Shown here: positions 1-6,980 of the stretch, in pieces | Position numbering within the stretch: the stretch's first letter is position 1 | How the letters are laid out: every line of letters begins with the position of its first letter | NCBI GenBank assembly: GCA_041648665.1 | Contig: JBAZOP010000032.1 | Coordinates: 1-33,219, forward strand | DNA from: a bacterium | GTDB lineage: Bacteria > UBA10199 > 2-02-FULL-44-16 > JAAZCA01 | Length of the DNA: 33,219 nt | Reading direction: 5' to 3' | Made by a program: the position numbers and the translations under genes | Notes under the pieces: model-generated | Seen by the model: only the letters and a program-made list of their open reading frames with translations | Database searches by the model: none | Told to the model about the DNA's origin: nothing

Positions 1-1766
1 CCCTCGCTGATCTGAGGAGTGATCTCGAGCGTGAGTCCCGCCTCCAACGGATACGGCTCGACGGCCTGGAATCCGGTCGTGCCGGACTGCGTCACCTTTT
101 GCGCGTATATCGTGCGCGTCACTTCGATCGACGCCTTCTGGTTGTCCAGGGTCATGATGTTGGGCGTGGATACGATGTTCGCGTCGCGATAGACCTGCAG
201 GAAATTCAAGAATGCAGCGAACGAGGGAATCGTGAGCGAGGTGGTGCCGCCCCCGCTGGACGGCACGTCTATGGTCACGGAGTCCCTGGACATCAATCCG
301 CCCAGGAGTCCGGGCGACGAGAAGAAATTAGAGTAGTCGAACATCCCGCTGAGCGCGCTGAAATCAGAGAAGCCCGTGCTGCCGAAGCCCAGGACCGAAC
401 CGGAGCCGACGCCGCTGTAACCCGATGCGCCGTATTTCTTGTTATTCTCGACCTCCAGCTCCATCACGACCGCCTCGAGATAAACCTGGCGCCTGGGTAT
501 GTCGAGCTTGGAGATCAGCTCATCCACCAGGGTCTTATAGTCCTTTGCGGATGCGGTGATTATCAGGGCGTTCGTGGTCTCGTCGGCCCCTATGCTGATC
601 CCTCCCTCGAGTTGCGCCACGACCGGAGCGGTTGCCGTTGTTCCTGCAGCGCCCTCAGCCTGTCCGGCCGGTTTCGCCGCCGCCCCGCCGGCCTTCTTGG
701 AGACGCCCGTGGCCCCGCCGGAGGTGATGGCTGAAAGCGTCGAAGCAAGCTCGACGGCGTTCGCGTACTTGAGATAGTGCACATGGATCGTGCCGGAGTC
801 GGCCATCTCCAGGGGCATATCCAGCTTCGCTATGATCGCCTTGACCTCGTCTATCGCGCGTTTGCTGGCGAGCACGATCAGCGAGTTGGTCCTCTCATCG
901 GCGATGATCTTGGAGACGTCTTTTATGTCTTCGAGCTGTTGGGTCTTGGCGGCGGCGCCCCTCGCGCCTGCGGCGCCCTTGGCTCCCTCGATCTCGAACA
1001 GGGAGAGCACAGTCTGCGCCACCTCCCTCGCGTCGGCATAATTCACGGGGATGATCTCGAGAACCTGCTGCGGCCCCTCCTGGTCGAGCTCCTTGATGAT
1101 CTTCATGAGCCTGTCGATGTTCGTGCCGGAGTCCGTGATTATGAGCGTGTTGGTCGCAGGGTATGCGAACATATTGCCCGATTTGGAGATCAGACCCTTG
1201 ATGGCGTTGGACATGTCCAGCGCGCTTATGTTCTGCAGGTTGATCAGCCTGGTCACGTAGCTGTCCGTGAACGGGGTCGAATCCACGTGGATAGGTATCG
1301 GAGAACCTGCCGCATCCTTGAGGCTGACGATCTTTATTATGCCCCCGGGCCCTATGACCGTTGTGAAGCCGGCCACCTCCAAGGCGGAGAGGAAGGCCTG
1401 ATAAGCCTGCTCCTTGGTCATCTTCTTCTCAGACATTATGGTGACCTTGCCGCGAACCTTGTCGTCGATGATGAAGTTCTTGCCGGCCGCCTTGCTTATC
1501 TGCTGGATGACGTCCTTGATGTCCTGGTCCTGGACGTTGAGATAGACCATGTCATCGCCACCGGCCTTGGACGGCTCCGCGCCCTCGGCCGGCTTCACAG
1601 CGCCCGCCCCTTCGGCGACAGGCGATGCCGGTTTCTCCGCCGGCGCCTGCGCCGTCTCTGGCAGTCGCACGCTCCCTCTTGCAGGCGCCTGCGCGTTGAC
1701 TGCTGTCGCCAAGGCAAGAAACGCCAGGGCTACGATGAACACCGATATTTTTTTAACGTATCTCAT
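1..1766 (-). CDS. gspD: type II secretion system secretin GspD (3' end beyond window)
   Basis: This is the outer-membrane secretin of the type II secretion system, a multimeric channel that exports folded periplasmic proteins. The frame is open from the ATG at 1766 to the window edge, giving 588 residues. Residues 1-26 are a Sec signal peptide ending in VNAQ, followed by an Ala/Pro/Glu-rich linker. The N0 domain lies at about 73-150, N1 at about 165-228, N2 at about 234-316 and N3 at about 326-422, with the usual ERTNSLIV and DETTNALI signatures. N2 and N3 each hold an Ala/Gly-rich loop (about 260-277 and 349-386). The secretin core starts near 425 and reaches the conserved LTLEITPQI stretch at the edge, so only the last strands are missing. 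It overlaps the end of gspC by 14 bases, which points to translational coupling. Family assignment is firm; the secreted substrate is unknown. Confidence 0.95.
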   Translation of the reverse strand, partial: MRYVKKISVFIVALAFLALATAVNAQAPARGSVRLPETAQAPAEKPASPVAEGAGAVKPAEGAEPSKAGGDDMVYLNVQDQDIKDVIQQISKAAGKNFIIDDKVRGKVTIMSEKKMTKEQAYQAFLSALEVAGFTTVIGPGGIIKIVSLKDAAGSPIPIHVDSTPFTDSYVTRLINLQNISALDMSNAIKGLISKSGNMFAYPATNTLIITDSGTNIDRLMKIIKELDQEGPQQVLEIIPVNYADAREVAQTVLSLFEIEGAKGAAGARGAAAKTQQLEDIKDVSKIIADERTNSLIVLASKRAIDEVKAIIAKLDMPLEMADSGTIHVHYLKYANAVELASTLSAITSGGATGVSKKAGGAAAKPAGQAEGAAGTTATAPVVAQLEGGISIGADETTNALIITASAKDYKTLVDELISKLDIPRRQVYLEAVVMELEVENNKKYGASGYSGVGSGSVLGFGSTGFSDFSALSGMFDYSNFFSSPGLLGGLMSRDSVTIDVPSSGGGTTSLTIPSFAAFLNFLQVYRDANIVSTPNIMTLDNQKASIEVTRTIYAQKVTQSGTTGFQAVEPYPLEAGLTLEITPQISE

Positions 1767-2739
1767 AGTCCAAGGTGGTTGGCTGTCCCTGTCTCACAAG
1801 GTCGAGCGTTATCTGCTTCTCGTCCTTCAGGGCGCTGAAGATCTCAAAACCCTTTTTCACGTCGAGCTCCATGCCGTTGATCTTCTGAAGCACGTCTCCC
1901 CTGCGAAGACCGAGTTTAGCAAAAATCGAATCGCTTTTCACGGAGAGTATTTTCATGCCCGACACTTTGCCGCCTGCGAAGTTCGGCACCGCCCTGATCT
2001 CCGTATAGAGCTTGTCCAGGTTTCCCAGCGCATCCTGGACCTCCCTCTGGTCCACGGTGAACTTTCCAGGCTCATCCCTCTTGATCAGCGCAGGGACCTC
2101 AGCCTCCTTGGACGGACCTGCCATGGCGATCGGCTCCCTGACGGGCGGCGCGAAAATATCGGATGCTGAGGCCGGTTTGACCTCAGCATACTCGAGTCTT
2201 CCGTTGTGTACAAATTCTATCCGGTCCGGCTGGACAAGGGTGAGCTTGGTGTTCGGCGCAAAGCTCTCCTCGTCGCCGACCGCGTAGACTTTGGCCCCGC
2301 CGCCTCCTCCCCCTGTCCCGGCCTTTCCCTTGGCAGGCGTCGGCGCTGCGGCAGCCCCCCCTATTGTTGCGGAAGATCGCGAATCATCGCCGTTTCCCAC
2401 CACGAGCACCCCCAGGATATTGAGGGAAAGGCTGGTCAAGACAGCCTCTCCAGTCAGCTCAGCAGCCTCCTCGGCAGCGGCCTCCGGAGCAGCCTCACCC
2501 TCCTTGGTCGGGGGCGTTGAATCGAATATATTGCGATCGATGATGATGCTGTAGTCATCGACGCTCCTTCTTTTGAGCTCTGAAGGAGCGACATCCGAAG
2601 TCTTGAGCACACCCACGGACCTCTGCACCTCCATCGACTTGCCGAGATATACGCTCGTGACCTTGGCCAGGAAAAAGGCACAGGCAAGGATGCCAAATAA
2701 GTCGATTGCCCATGAATACTGACGGATGCCCCCGGCCAT
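1753..2739 (-). CDS. gspC: type II secretion system inner-membrane protein GspC with PDZ domain
   Basis: This 328-residue protein fits GspC, which links the inner-membrane platform to the secretin. A single transmembrane helix lies at about residues 9-27 after a very short cytoplasmic N-terminus. The homology region is at about 60-185 and starts with the RNIFDS motif typical of GspC. It is interrupted by a low-complexity Ala/Gly insert with a run of six glycines. The C-terminal PDZ domain occupies about 245-326 and contains LGLRRGDVLQKINGMEL. The start is supported by an AAGGAGAA ribosome site 7 bases upstream. The gene overlaps gspD, as in classic gsp operons. GspE, F, G and later genes would be expected just outside the window at lower coordinates; that is an expectation from known operons, not something seen. 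Confidence 0.93.
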   Translation of the reverse strand: MAGGIRQYSWAIDLFGILACAFFLAKVTSVYLGKSMEVQRSVGVLKTSDVAPSELKRRSVDDYSIIIDRNIFDSTPPTKEGEAAPEAAAEEAAELTGEAVLTSLSLNILGVLVVGNGDDSRSSATIGGAAAAPTPAKGKAGTGGGGGGAKVYAVGDEESFAPNTKLTLVQPDRIEFVHNGRLEYAEVKPASASDIFAPPVREPIAMAGPSKEAEVPALIKRDEPGKFTVDQREVQDALGNLDKLYTEIRAVPNFAGGKVSGMKILSVKSDSIFAKLGLRRGDVLQKINGMELDVKKGFEIFSALKDEKQITLDLVRQGQPTTLDYEIR

Positions 2740-2763
2740 TTAAAGTTTCTCCTTCAAAAAGGC

Positions 2764-2769
2764 ATTATA
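2764..2769 (-). promoter_or_regulatory. -10 element of a probable gspC promoter
   Basis: Read on the minus strand, a perfect TATAAT lies about 25 bases before the gspC start, preceded by a T-rich stretch but no good -35 hexamer. It falls in the 60-base gap after the histidine kinase gene, so gspCD can probably be transcribed separately from it. Confidence 0.45.
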
Positions 2770-2799
2770 CCTGACTAAAAAACAAGAGAAAACATAAAA

Positions 2800-4746
2800 T
2801 TAGTCTGAAAAGGCCAGTGGAATCACCACCGTAAATCGAGCCCCCCTGCCGAGCTCGCTCTCTACCCAGATCTGGCCACCGTGCATCTCTATGAATCTCC
2901 TCGCCAGCGCGAGCCCGAGACCGGTGCCGCCGAAGTTACGCGTGGACGAGCCATCGGCCTGATGGAACATGTCAAATATCCTGTCTATGTGATCAGCGGG
3001 GATACCTATGCCGGTGTCCTCCACGACTATTTCCAGAGAACCGGCGTCGAGCATATGCTCAGCCCCTTCGAAACGCTGCCACCACCGAGCCCTCCCCTTG
3101 ACGTCCTCCCATGAACGGAAAAACCTCGTGAAGGCTGATATCCTGCCCTGGCTGGGCGTAAATTTGTTGGCATTGGCCATAAGGTTGAGTATCGCCTGTT
3201 GTATCTTGCGCTCATCGCCGCTCACCGGAGGTATTCCCTTCTCCACATCCACGGCCAGGGTCTGCCCCTTCTTCTGAACCAGCGGGGCGAGCGTCGTGGA
3301 TACGCGCCTCATCACCTCGCTGATGTCGAATTTTCTCACGTCGAGCTTCATGCGACCCGACTCGATCTTGGTCAGATCGAGCAGGCTGTTTATCATATCG
3401 AGCAGGTCCGCCGCATTGTGGAGGACCTCCTTCAACGCCTCACGCTGTTCATCGGATATTTCGCCCATCACGCCCTCTGTCAAAAGCTCCGAAAATCCTA
3501 TGATGGCGGTGAGCGGCGTACGGAGCTCATGACTCATGGTGGCCAGGAATTCCGATTTCACCTGGTTGGCCTCTTTGAGCTCCTCGTTGAGCTTCGTCAG
3601 ACGGTCGATCAGCAGGGCGGCTTCGAGCGAGAGGGCGGACTGATTTGCAAAGGCCTCCATGGTCGCCAGCTGTGCGTCGCCCACATAGGCTTCCTTGCTG
3701 AAGCAGATCAGGGCGCCAAGGGTATCCTTCTCGACAACTATCGGCACGACGACGATGCGCTTGAACCCCAGGGCCTCCTTGATCTTTCTGCTGTGCTCCT
3801 CTGAGATCAGCCCTTCGAGGCCCATCAACAGCTCGCTCACTTCCCTGCGGAAGATCACCCGATGCCTCATGATATCCTGAGTAACCGGGCTGGCCAGCGC
3901 ATCCATCGGAAATTCCATACCCTCGATCGGCCTGCCGAGGATCTGTTCGATCACGGCATTTTTCGGATGGGTCATCGGCACGTGCAGCCTGGCGACGCCT
4001 GCGTCGCGATCGAACCGGACCATGACCGCGCCCTCGAGGCCCAAGCCGTCGAGCACCCCTGAGAGCAGGTCGTCGATCACGTCGCGCAAAGCTTGGGCGC
4101 TGCGCACCGTGGAACCCATCCTGTAGAGAGCAGTGAGCTCCCTGTTGCGTCTCTCCAGTATGCGCTCGCGCCGTTGCGAAAAATAACTGGAGACCTTGAC
4201 CGTGTATACGATCAACACGAGCAACGCCGCAGCCATCAGGAAATGCGCAAAGGGCGTATAGGTCGGCACAGGCAGTCTGTCGCCGTAATAGAGCAGCAAA
4301 GGCGGGATCACGCCGTAATGACATAGGAGCAAGAATAGGCCGTAATAGGCCGCCGAGACCAAGGCAACTATCGCCGCAAGATAGTGATTGTAGAGAACGC
4401 CGGCGGTCAGGACATAAAGTATGTAGATCGTGAAATAAGAGCTGTGCGGTCCGCCGGTGAGATAGAGGACCGATGTCAGCGCCGTGAGGTCGGCCAGCAG
4501 CTCGACCACGAACGAGAGGATGAGCATCCTCCCGCGAATCACGTTGTAGTAGGCCAGCCCGGTTATCAAAAAAGTGGAGAAGACTATCGCTGCAACCGTC
4601 TTGGTCTGTCCCAGAACGTCCCGCATGAAATAGATATAGACCGCCCAGAAGCCCAAAAATGCGACCACCCTGAGTTTGAACACGAATACGTGACGCGTGG
4701 TGTATTCAGGCAGAATCGCATCGATAAGCGCAGCTCTTTTGTTCAT
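2800..4746 (-). CDS. membrane GAF-domain sensor histidine kinase (orphan)
   Basis: This hybrid of membrane sensor and kinase has 648 residues from the ATG at 4746; a TTG at 4767 would add seven. About six transmembrane helices span residues 24-183. A GAF-like domain at about 205-380 is followed by a short coiled coil. The HisKA domain carries SHELRTPL with the phospho-acceptor His406. The ATPase domain shows an N box (NLMANANKF), a G1 box (EDTGIGIP) and a G2 box (GGTGLGLAL), so it should be catalytically active. Between the N and G1 boxes there is an unusually long Trp/Arg-rich insert at about 540-565. No response regulator is adjacent, so the partner is unknown. It lies upstream of gspC on the same strand and diverges from rpoZ. 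Signal and output cannot be inferred. Confidence 0.9.
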   Translation of the reverse strand: MNKRAALIDAILPEYTTRHVFVFKLRVVAFLGFWAVYIYFMRDVLGQTKTVAAIVFSTFLITGLAYYNVIRGRMLILSFVVELLADLTALTSVLYLTGGPHSSYFTIYILYVLTAGVLYNHYLAAIVALVSAAYYGLFLLLCHYGVIPPLLLYYGDRLPVPTYTPFAHFLMAAALLVLIVYTVKVSSYFSQRRERILERRNRELTALYRMGSTVRSAQALRDVIDDLLSGVLDGLGLEGAVMVRFDRDAGVARLHVPMTHPKNAVIEQILGRPIEGMEFPMDALASPVTQDIMRHRVIFRREVSELLMGLEGLISEEHSRKIKEALGFKRIVVVPIVVEKDTLGALICFSKEAYVGDAQLATMEAFANQSALSLEAALLIDRLTKLNEELKEANQVKSEFLATMSHELRTPLTAIIGFSELLTEGVMGEISDEQREALKEVLHNAADLLDMINSLLDLTKIESGRMKLDVRKFDISEVMRRVSTTLAPLVQKKGQTLAVDVEKGIPPVSGDERKIQQAILNLMANANKFTPSQGRISAFTRFFRSWEDVKGRARWWQRFEGAEHMLDAGSLEIVVEDTGIGIPADHIDRIFDMFHQADGSSTRNFGGTGLGLALARRFIEMHGGQIWVESELGRGARFTVVIPLAFSD

Positions 4747-4800
4747 TAATACTGTCCGTTGCTCCAATTAAAGACCCCCGCAAGCATTAGTAGAGTTTAC

Positions 4801-4830
4801 AAGATATCATGCCTTTGCAAGGTTCGTCAA
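4801..4830 (-). promoter_or_regulatory. probable promoter of the histidine kinase gene
   Basis: On the minus strand TTGACG and TATCTT are separated by 18 bases, about 55 bases before the ATG. It is back to back with the rpoZ promoter. Confidence 0.5.
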
Positions 4831-4842
4831 ACCTATAACCCC

Positions 4843-4871
4843 TTGACTTTCTGTCACAATCCATCTAGAAG
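4843..4871 (+). promoter_or_regulatory. probable sigma-70 promoter of rpoZ
   Basis: TTGACT and TAGAAG are separated by 17 bases, 33 bases upstream of the rpoZ start. The transcript may continue into the two tRNA genes, since no strong terminator intervenes before 5441. Confidence 0.5.
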
Positions 4872-4904
4872 CGGCTTCCCTCATCTGAAAGGAGATATAT
4901 ATTT

Positions 4905-5120
4905 ATGGCCCGAGTCACAGTCGAAGACTGCCTGGAACATGTGGAAAACAGATTTGAGCTTGTTCATCTGGCTGCGCAGAGGACGAAGCAAATATGCAGG
5001 GGCTCGAGAGCCCTCATCAAGTGCAAGAATCGGGAACCCGTTTGCTCGCTGCGCGAGATAGCCGATGGATTGGTGAAGCCTGTGCCTATGACCGAGGATG
5101 ACGACACGAGCGCGAACTGA
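4905..5120 (+). CDS. rpoZ: DNA-directed RNA polymerase omega subunit
   Basis: This 71-residue protein is the small omega subunit that helps assemble the beta-prime subunit into RNA polymerase. The N-terminal ARVTVEDC and the NRFELVHLAAQRTKQI helix match the family's most conserved segments. The length is normal for a compact omega. An AAGGAG site lies 8 bases before the ATG, after a clear promoter. The usual gmk and spoT neighbours seen in many proteobacteria are absent; here rpoZ stands before two tRNA genes. I am confident of the identity. Confidence 0.93.
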   Translation: MARVTVEDCLEHVENRFELVHLAAQRTKQICRGSRALIKCKNREPVCSLREIADGLVKPVPMTEDDDTSAN

Positions 5121-5167
5121 AACCCGCCTGCATTGGTCCGCGCCGCAGCATCTATCAGGGGGGCATT

Positions 5168-5252
5168 GCCGGAGTGGCGGAATGGCAGACGCAGGGGACT
5201 CAAAATCCCCCGGGCCTCACAGCTCGTGCCGGTTCAAGTCCGGCCTCCGGCA
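5168..5252 (+). tRNA. tRNA-Leu (anticodon CAA)
   Basis: The acceptor stem GCCGGAG pairs with CTCCGGC, followed by discriminator A. The anticodon stem GGGGA/TCCCC holds loop CTCAAAA, giving anticodon CAA. A long variable arm and the GGTTCAAGTCC T-loop make this a class II tRNA of 85 bases, as expected for leucine. The 3' CCA is not encoded. Confidence 0.95.
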
Positions 5253-5255
5253 CAG

Positions 5256-5357
5256 AAATTTTGCATAGACAAAATTTTCCTCTAATTTCGATCATCTATT
5301 TTCTATTTTCGAAAATGGAAAATAGAAAATAGAGGGAAAAATTCCGAAGGAATTTTT
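5256..5357. repeat. three consecutive A/T-rich hairpins between two tRNA genes
   Basis: Three perfect inverted repeats lie end to end. The first has 8-base arms (AAATTTTG, 5256-5263, and 5270-5277). The second has 15-base arms (CTATTTTCTATTTTC, 5296-5310, and 5318-5332) with a 7-base loop. The third has 9-base arms (AAAAATTCC, 5337-5345, and 5349-5357) with a 3-base loop and a run of six T's ending at the tRNA-Thr gene. They could be processing or weak termination signals, or a small palindromic repeat element. Confidence 0.75.
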
Positions 5358-5358
5358 T

Positions 5359-5431
5359 GCCGAGGTAGCTCAGCTGGTAGAGCAGCTGATTCGTAATCAG
5401 CAGGTCGTCGGTTCGATTCCGATCCTCGGCT
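5359..5431 (+). tRNA. tRNA-Thr (anticodon CGT)
   Basis: The acceptor stem GCCGAGG pairs with CCTCGGC and the discriminator is T. The anticodon stem GCTGA/TCAGC carries loop TTCGTAA, so the anticodon is CGT, reading ACG. The D-arm (TAGCTCAGCTGGTAGAGCA) and T-arm (GTTCGATTC) are canonical. The length is 73 bases with no encoded CCA. Confidence 0.95.
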
Positions 5432-5440
5432 CACAACAAA

Positions 5441-5471
5441 ACGGCCTCCCAATTCAGGGAGGCCGTTTTTT
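5441..5471 (+). terminator. intrinsic terminator after tRNA-Thr
   Basis: A perfect 10-bp stem (ACGGCCTCCC and its complement at 5457-5466) with a 6-base loop is followed by six T's. It closes the rpoZ-tRNA transcription unit. Confidence 0.9.
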
Positions 5472-5480
5472 CATCCGGAC

Positions 5481-5515
5481 AAAAAAATGCGTCGGCACCG
5501 ATCGGATGCCGACGC
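5481..5515 (-). terminator. intrinsic terminator of the small lipoprotein-like gene
   Basis: A perfect 9-bp stem (GCGTCGGCA at 5489-5497, complement at 5507-5515) with a 9-base loop is followed, on the minus strand, by a run of seven T's. It faces the tRNA terminator, separating the converging units. Confidence 0.85.
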
Positions 5516-5538
5516 AGATTTTATGCCGCAAAGAAACC

Positions 5539-5730
5539 TTACTCAGTCTTCTCGCCTTCACCCTCAGGTGCCGGCGGGGGCGGCGGTGGCGGCGGGGGCG
5601 GCATTGCCGCTTCAGGCTGGACAACTTCAGCTGCCGGAGCTGTAGGCTCAGTAGCCTGTTTCTTCTGGCAGCCCAGCCAGTACAAACCGCAGAGGCCGAG
5701 TGCTACGAGAACCACTAAAAACTTTTTCAT
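5539..5730 (-). CDS. small proline-rich lipoprotein-like protein
   Basis: This 63-residue protein begins MKKF, has a hydrophobic stretch at about residues 4-20 and a Cys at 21 (WLGC), so it resembles a lipoprotein precursor. The residue at -3 is Trp rather than the usual Leu, so lipidation is uncertain and a plain membrane anchor is possible. After the Cys comes a short Gln/Lys/Ala/Pro linker, a run of ten prolines and an acidic tail. A strong GGAGGAGGA ribosome site, a good promoter and an intrinsic terminator show it is a stand-alone expressed gene. No family was recognised. The length and the stiff proline run suggest a periplasmic or cell-wall-spanning peptide, which is inference only. 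Confidence 0.75.
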   Translation of the reverse strand: MKKFLVVLVALGLCGLYWLGCQKKQATEPTAPAAEVVQPEAAMPPPPPPPPPPAPEGEGEKTE

Positions 5731-5790
5731 CTTAATCCTCCTCCTCCCAATTGGGAAATCTTGTTGTCAACTCATCGAAATTTGGGTGTC

Positions 5791-5820
5791 TTTATATCAG
5801 CCAGCGCACGCCGCGTGCAA
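5791..5820 (-). promoter_or_regulatory. promoter of the small lipoprotein-like gene, with a palindrome in it
   Basis: On the minus strand TTGCAC and TATAAA are separated by 18 bases. The palindrome GCACGC-C-GCGTGC (5806-5818) overlaps the -35 box and spacer, a position suited to a repressor operator. It lies just beyond the 3' end of the radical SAM gene. Confidence 0.6.
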
Positions 5821-5835
5821 GCGAAATAAATACCC

Positions 5836-6807
5836 CTAGGCCTTTATGAGTTCCAGAAGCCTCCCGGGCGCCAGCGGATTCGCCTCGGCCTCGCCCCTGC
5901 AGGTGTACCAACATTTCTGGCAGGCAACCTTTTTCTGCAGCCTGGGGAGATACTCCGAGTAGTGGCAGACCCTTGGAAGCTCGGAGCATTGCTGCACGAA
6001 GCCGTCGGGCGTCACCTGAATCCAGTTAAAACCTGCCTTGCACCCAGGGATAAAGCCGTCGCGGAAATATGCGGGCACCTTTTTTAGGTAATAATCCGAA
6101 TTCTTGATGTGGCCGAGGCTGCGCTTGAGCCGCCTGATCTCGTCCACTATGCCCACCAACTGCGTGTAGCGGTTCTGCGCCACCATCCCGCCCTCGTCGT
6201 CGCGCTTGAGGGCGCAGTACGCGGAGAAAGAGACCATCGCCCCCCACTCGCTCGCGCGATACGCGATAGGCAGGATCTGGTCCAGATTCGACTCCATTAT
6301 TATCGTGTTGAGCGCAATCCTGTAGCCCGCGGCCGTGAGCGCCGGGATGGTCTTCGCAAGATGCGCGTAGAGTCCCTTCACCTGTCGCACCTCGTCGTGT
6401 TTCTCGCCCAGATAATCGAGCGACACGCAGATCTGGTCCACGCCCGCCTCCACGAGGCTGCGCGCCCGCTCCTCATTCAGGATCGCACCGTTGGTGATAA
6501 AGGCCAGGTAATGGCAGTATGGCCTGATGCCCCTTATCACCTCGGCGTAGTCGCGCCGCATGAACGGCTCTCCGCCGGAGACCGAGACCAGGACCGGCTT
6601 GAACTTCCTGATCACCTGTGAATAATCGGCGAGTTCCTCACTCTCACCCGCCTTCCAGCAGGCGCAGAATGAGCACCTAGCGTTGCATCTCTTTGTAATC
6701 TCAAGGTTAATTGACAAAGGCATGCCCCGCGCCTTGCAGCGGAGGAAATACCAAAACCCCCTGAGGGGGCTTGCCACCTTGTGATTTACAGGCCTCATTC
6801 CGCTCAC
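5836..6807 (-). CDS. radical SAM protein with Cys-rich C-terminus
   Basis: This 323-residue protein carries the radical SAM cluster motif C41-x3-C45-x2-C48 (CNARCSFC) and the SAM-binding SGGEPF motif, so it should bind a 4Fe-4S cluster and make a deoxyadenosyl radical. The last third has a group of cysteines (PGC, QQC, VC, ACQKCWYTC) resembling a SPASM/twitch-type auxiliary cluster region, followed by a short basic tail. The GTG start at 6807 has an AGGA site 5 bases upstream; ATG at 6798 is an alternative. The gene diverges from the phosphotransferase operon across a 173-base gap, so it may be co-regulated with it. Substrate and reaction are unknown; peptide modification is common for SPASM-type proteins, but no precursor peptide gene is obvious nearby. 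Confidence 0.85.
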   Translation of the reverse strand: MSGMRPVNHKVASPLRGFWYFLRCKARGMPLSINLEITKRCNARCSFCACWKAGESEELADYSQVIRKFKPVLVSVSGGEPFMRRDYAEVIRGIRPYCHYLAFITNGAILNEERARSLVEAGVDQICVSLDYLGEKHDEVRQVKGLYAHLAKTIPALTAAGYRIALNTIIMESNLDQILPIAYRASEWGAMVSFSAYCALKRDDEGGMVAQNRYTQLVGIVDEIRRLKRSLGHIKNSDYYLKKVPAYFRDGFIPGCKAGFNWIQVTPDGFVQQCSELPRVCHYSEYLPRLQKKVACQKCWYTCRGEAEANPLAPGRLLELIKA

Positions 6808-6980
6808 TGGAATCCTCGCAAGGGGGTCGCTGCTAGCACAGACAAGCCGATACCGTCAACAGGAACACATCCCCCAAAAAAGCCTGGTTTCAAATTTTCT
6901 TTACAGGTTTCAATGGGTTGTGCTAGTGCTCGGCCGATTCTCTGACCCCAAAAGTGCCTAATTATCGTTCAAGCGAGGCG

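Noticed and set aside
99..1838. Long plus-strand frames opposite gspD (including one of 353 codons)
   Set aside because: They lie antisense to a clear secretin with full domain order; their products have no recognisable family and low-complexity Asp/Leu/Arg-rich composition typical of shadow frames.
5256..5357. Hairpin series as a CRISPR remnant or integration site
   Set aside because: The three stems differ from each other in sequence and size, there are no spacers, and neither tRNA 3' end is duplicated nearby.
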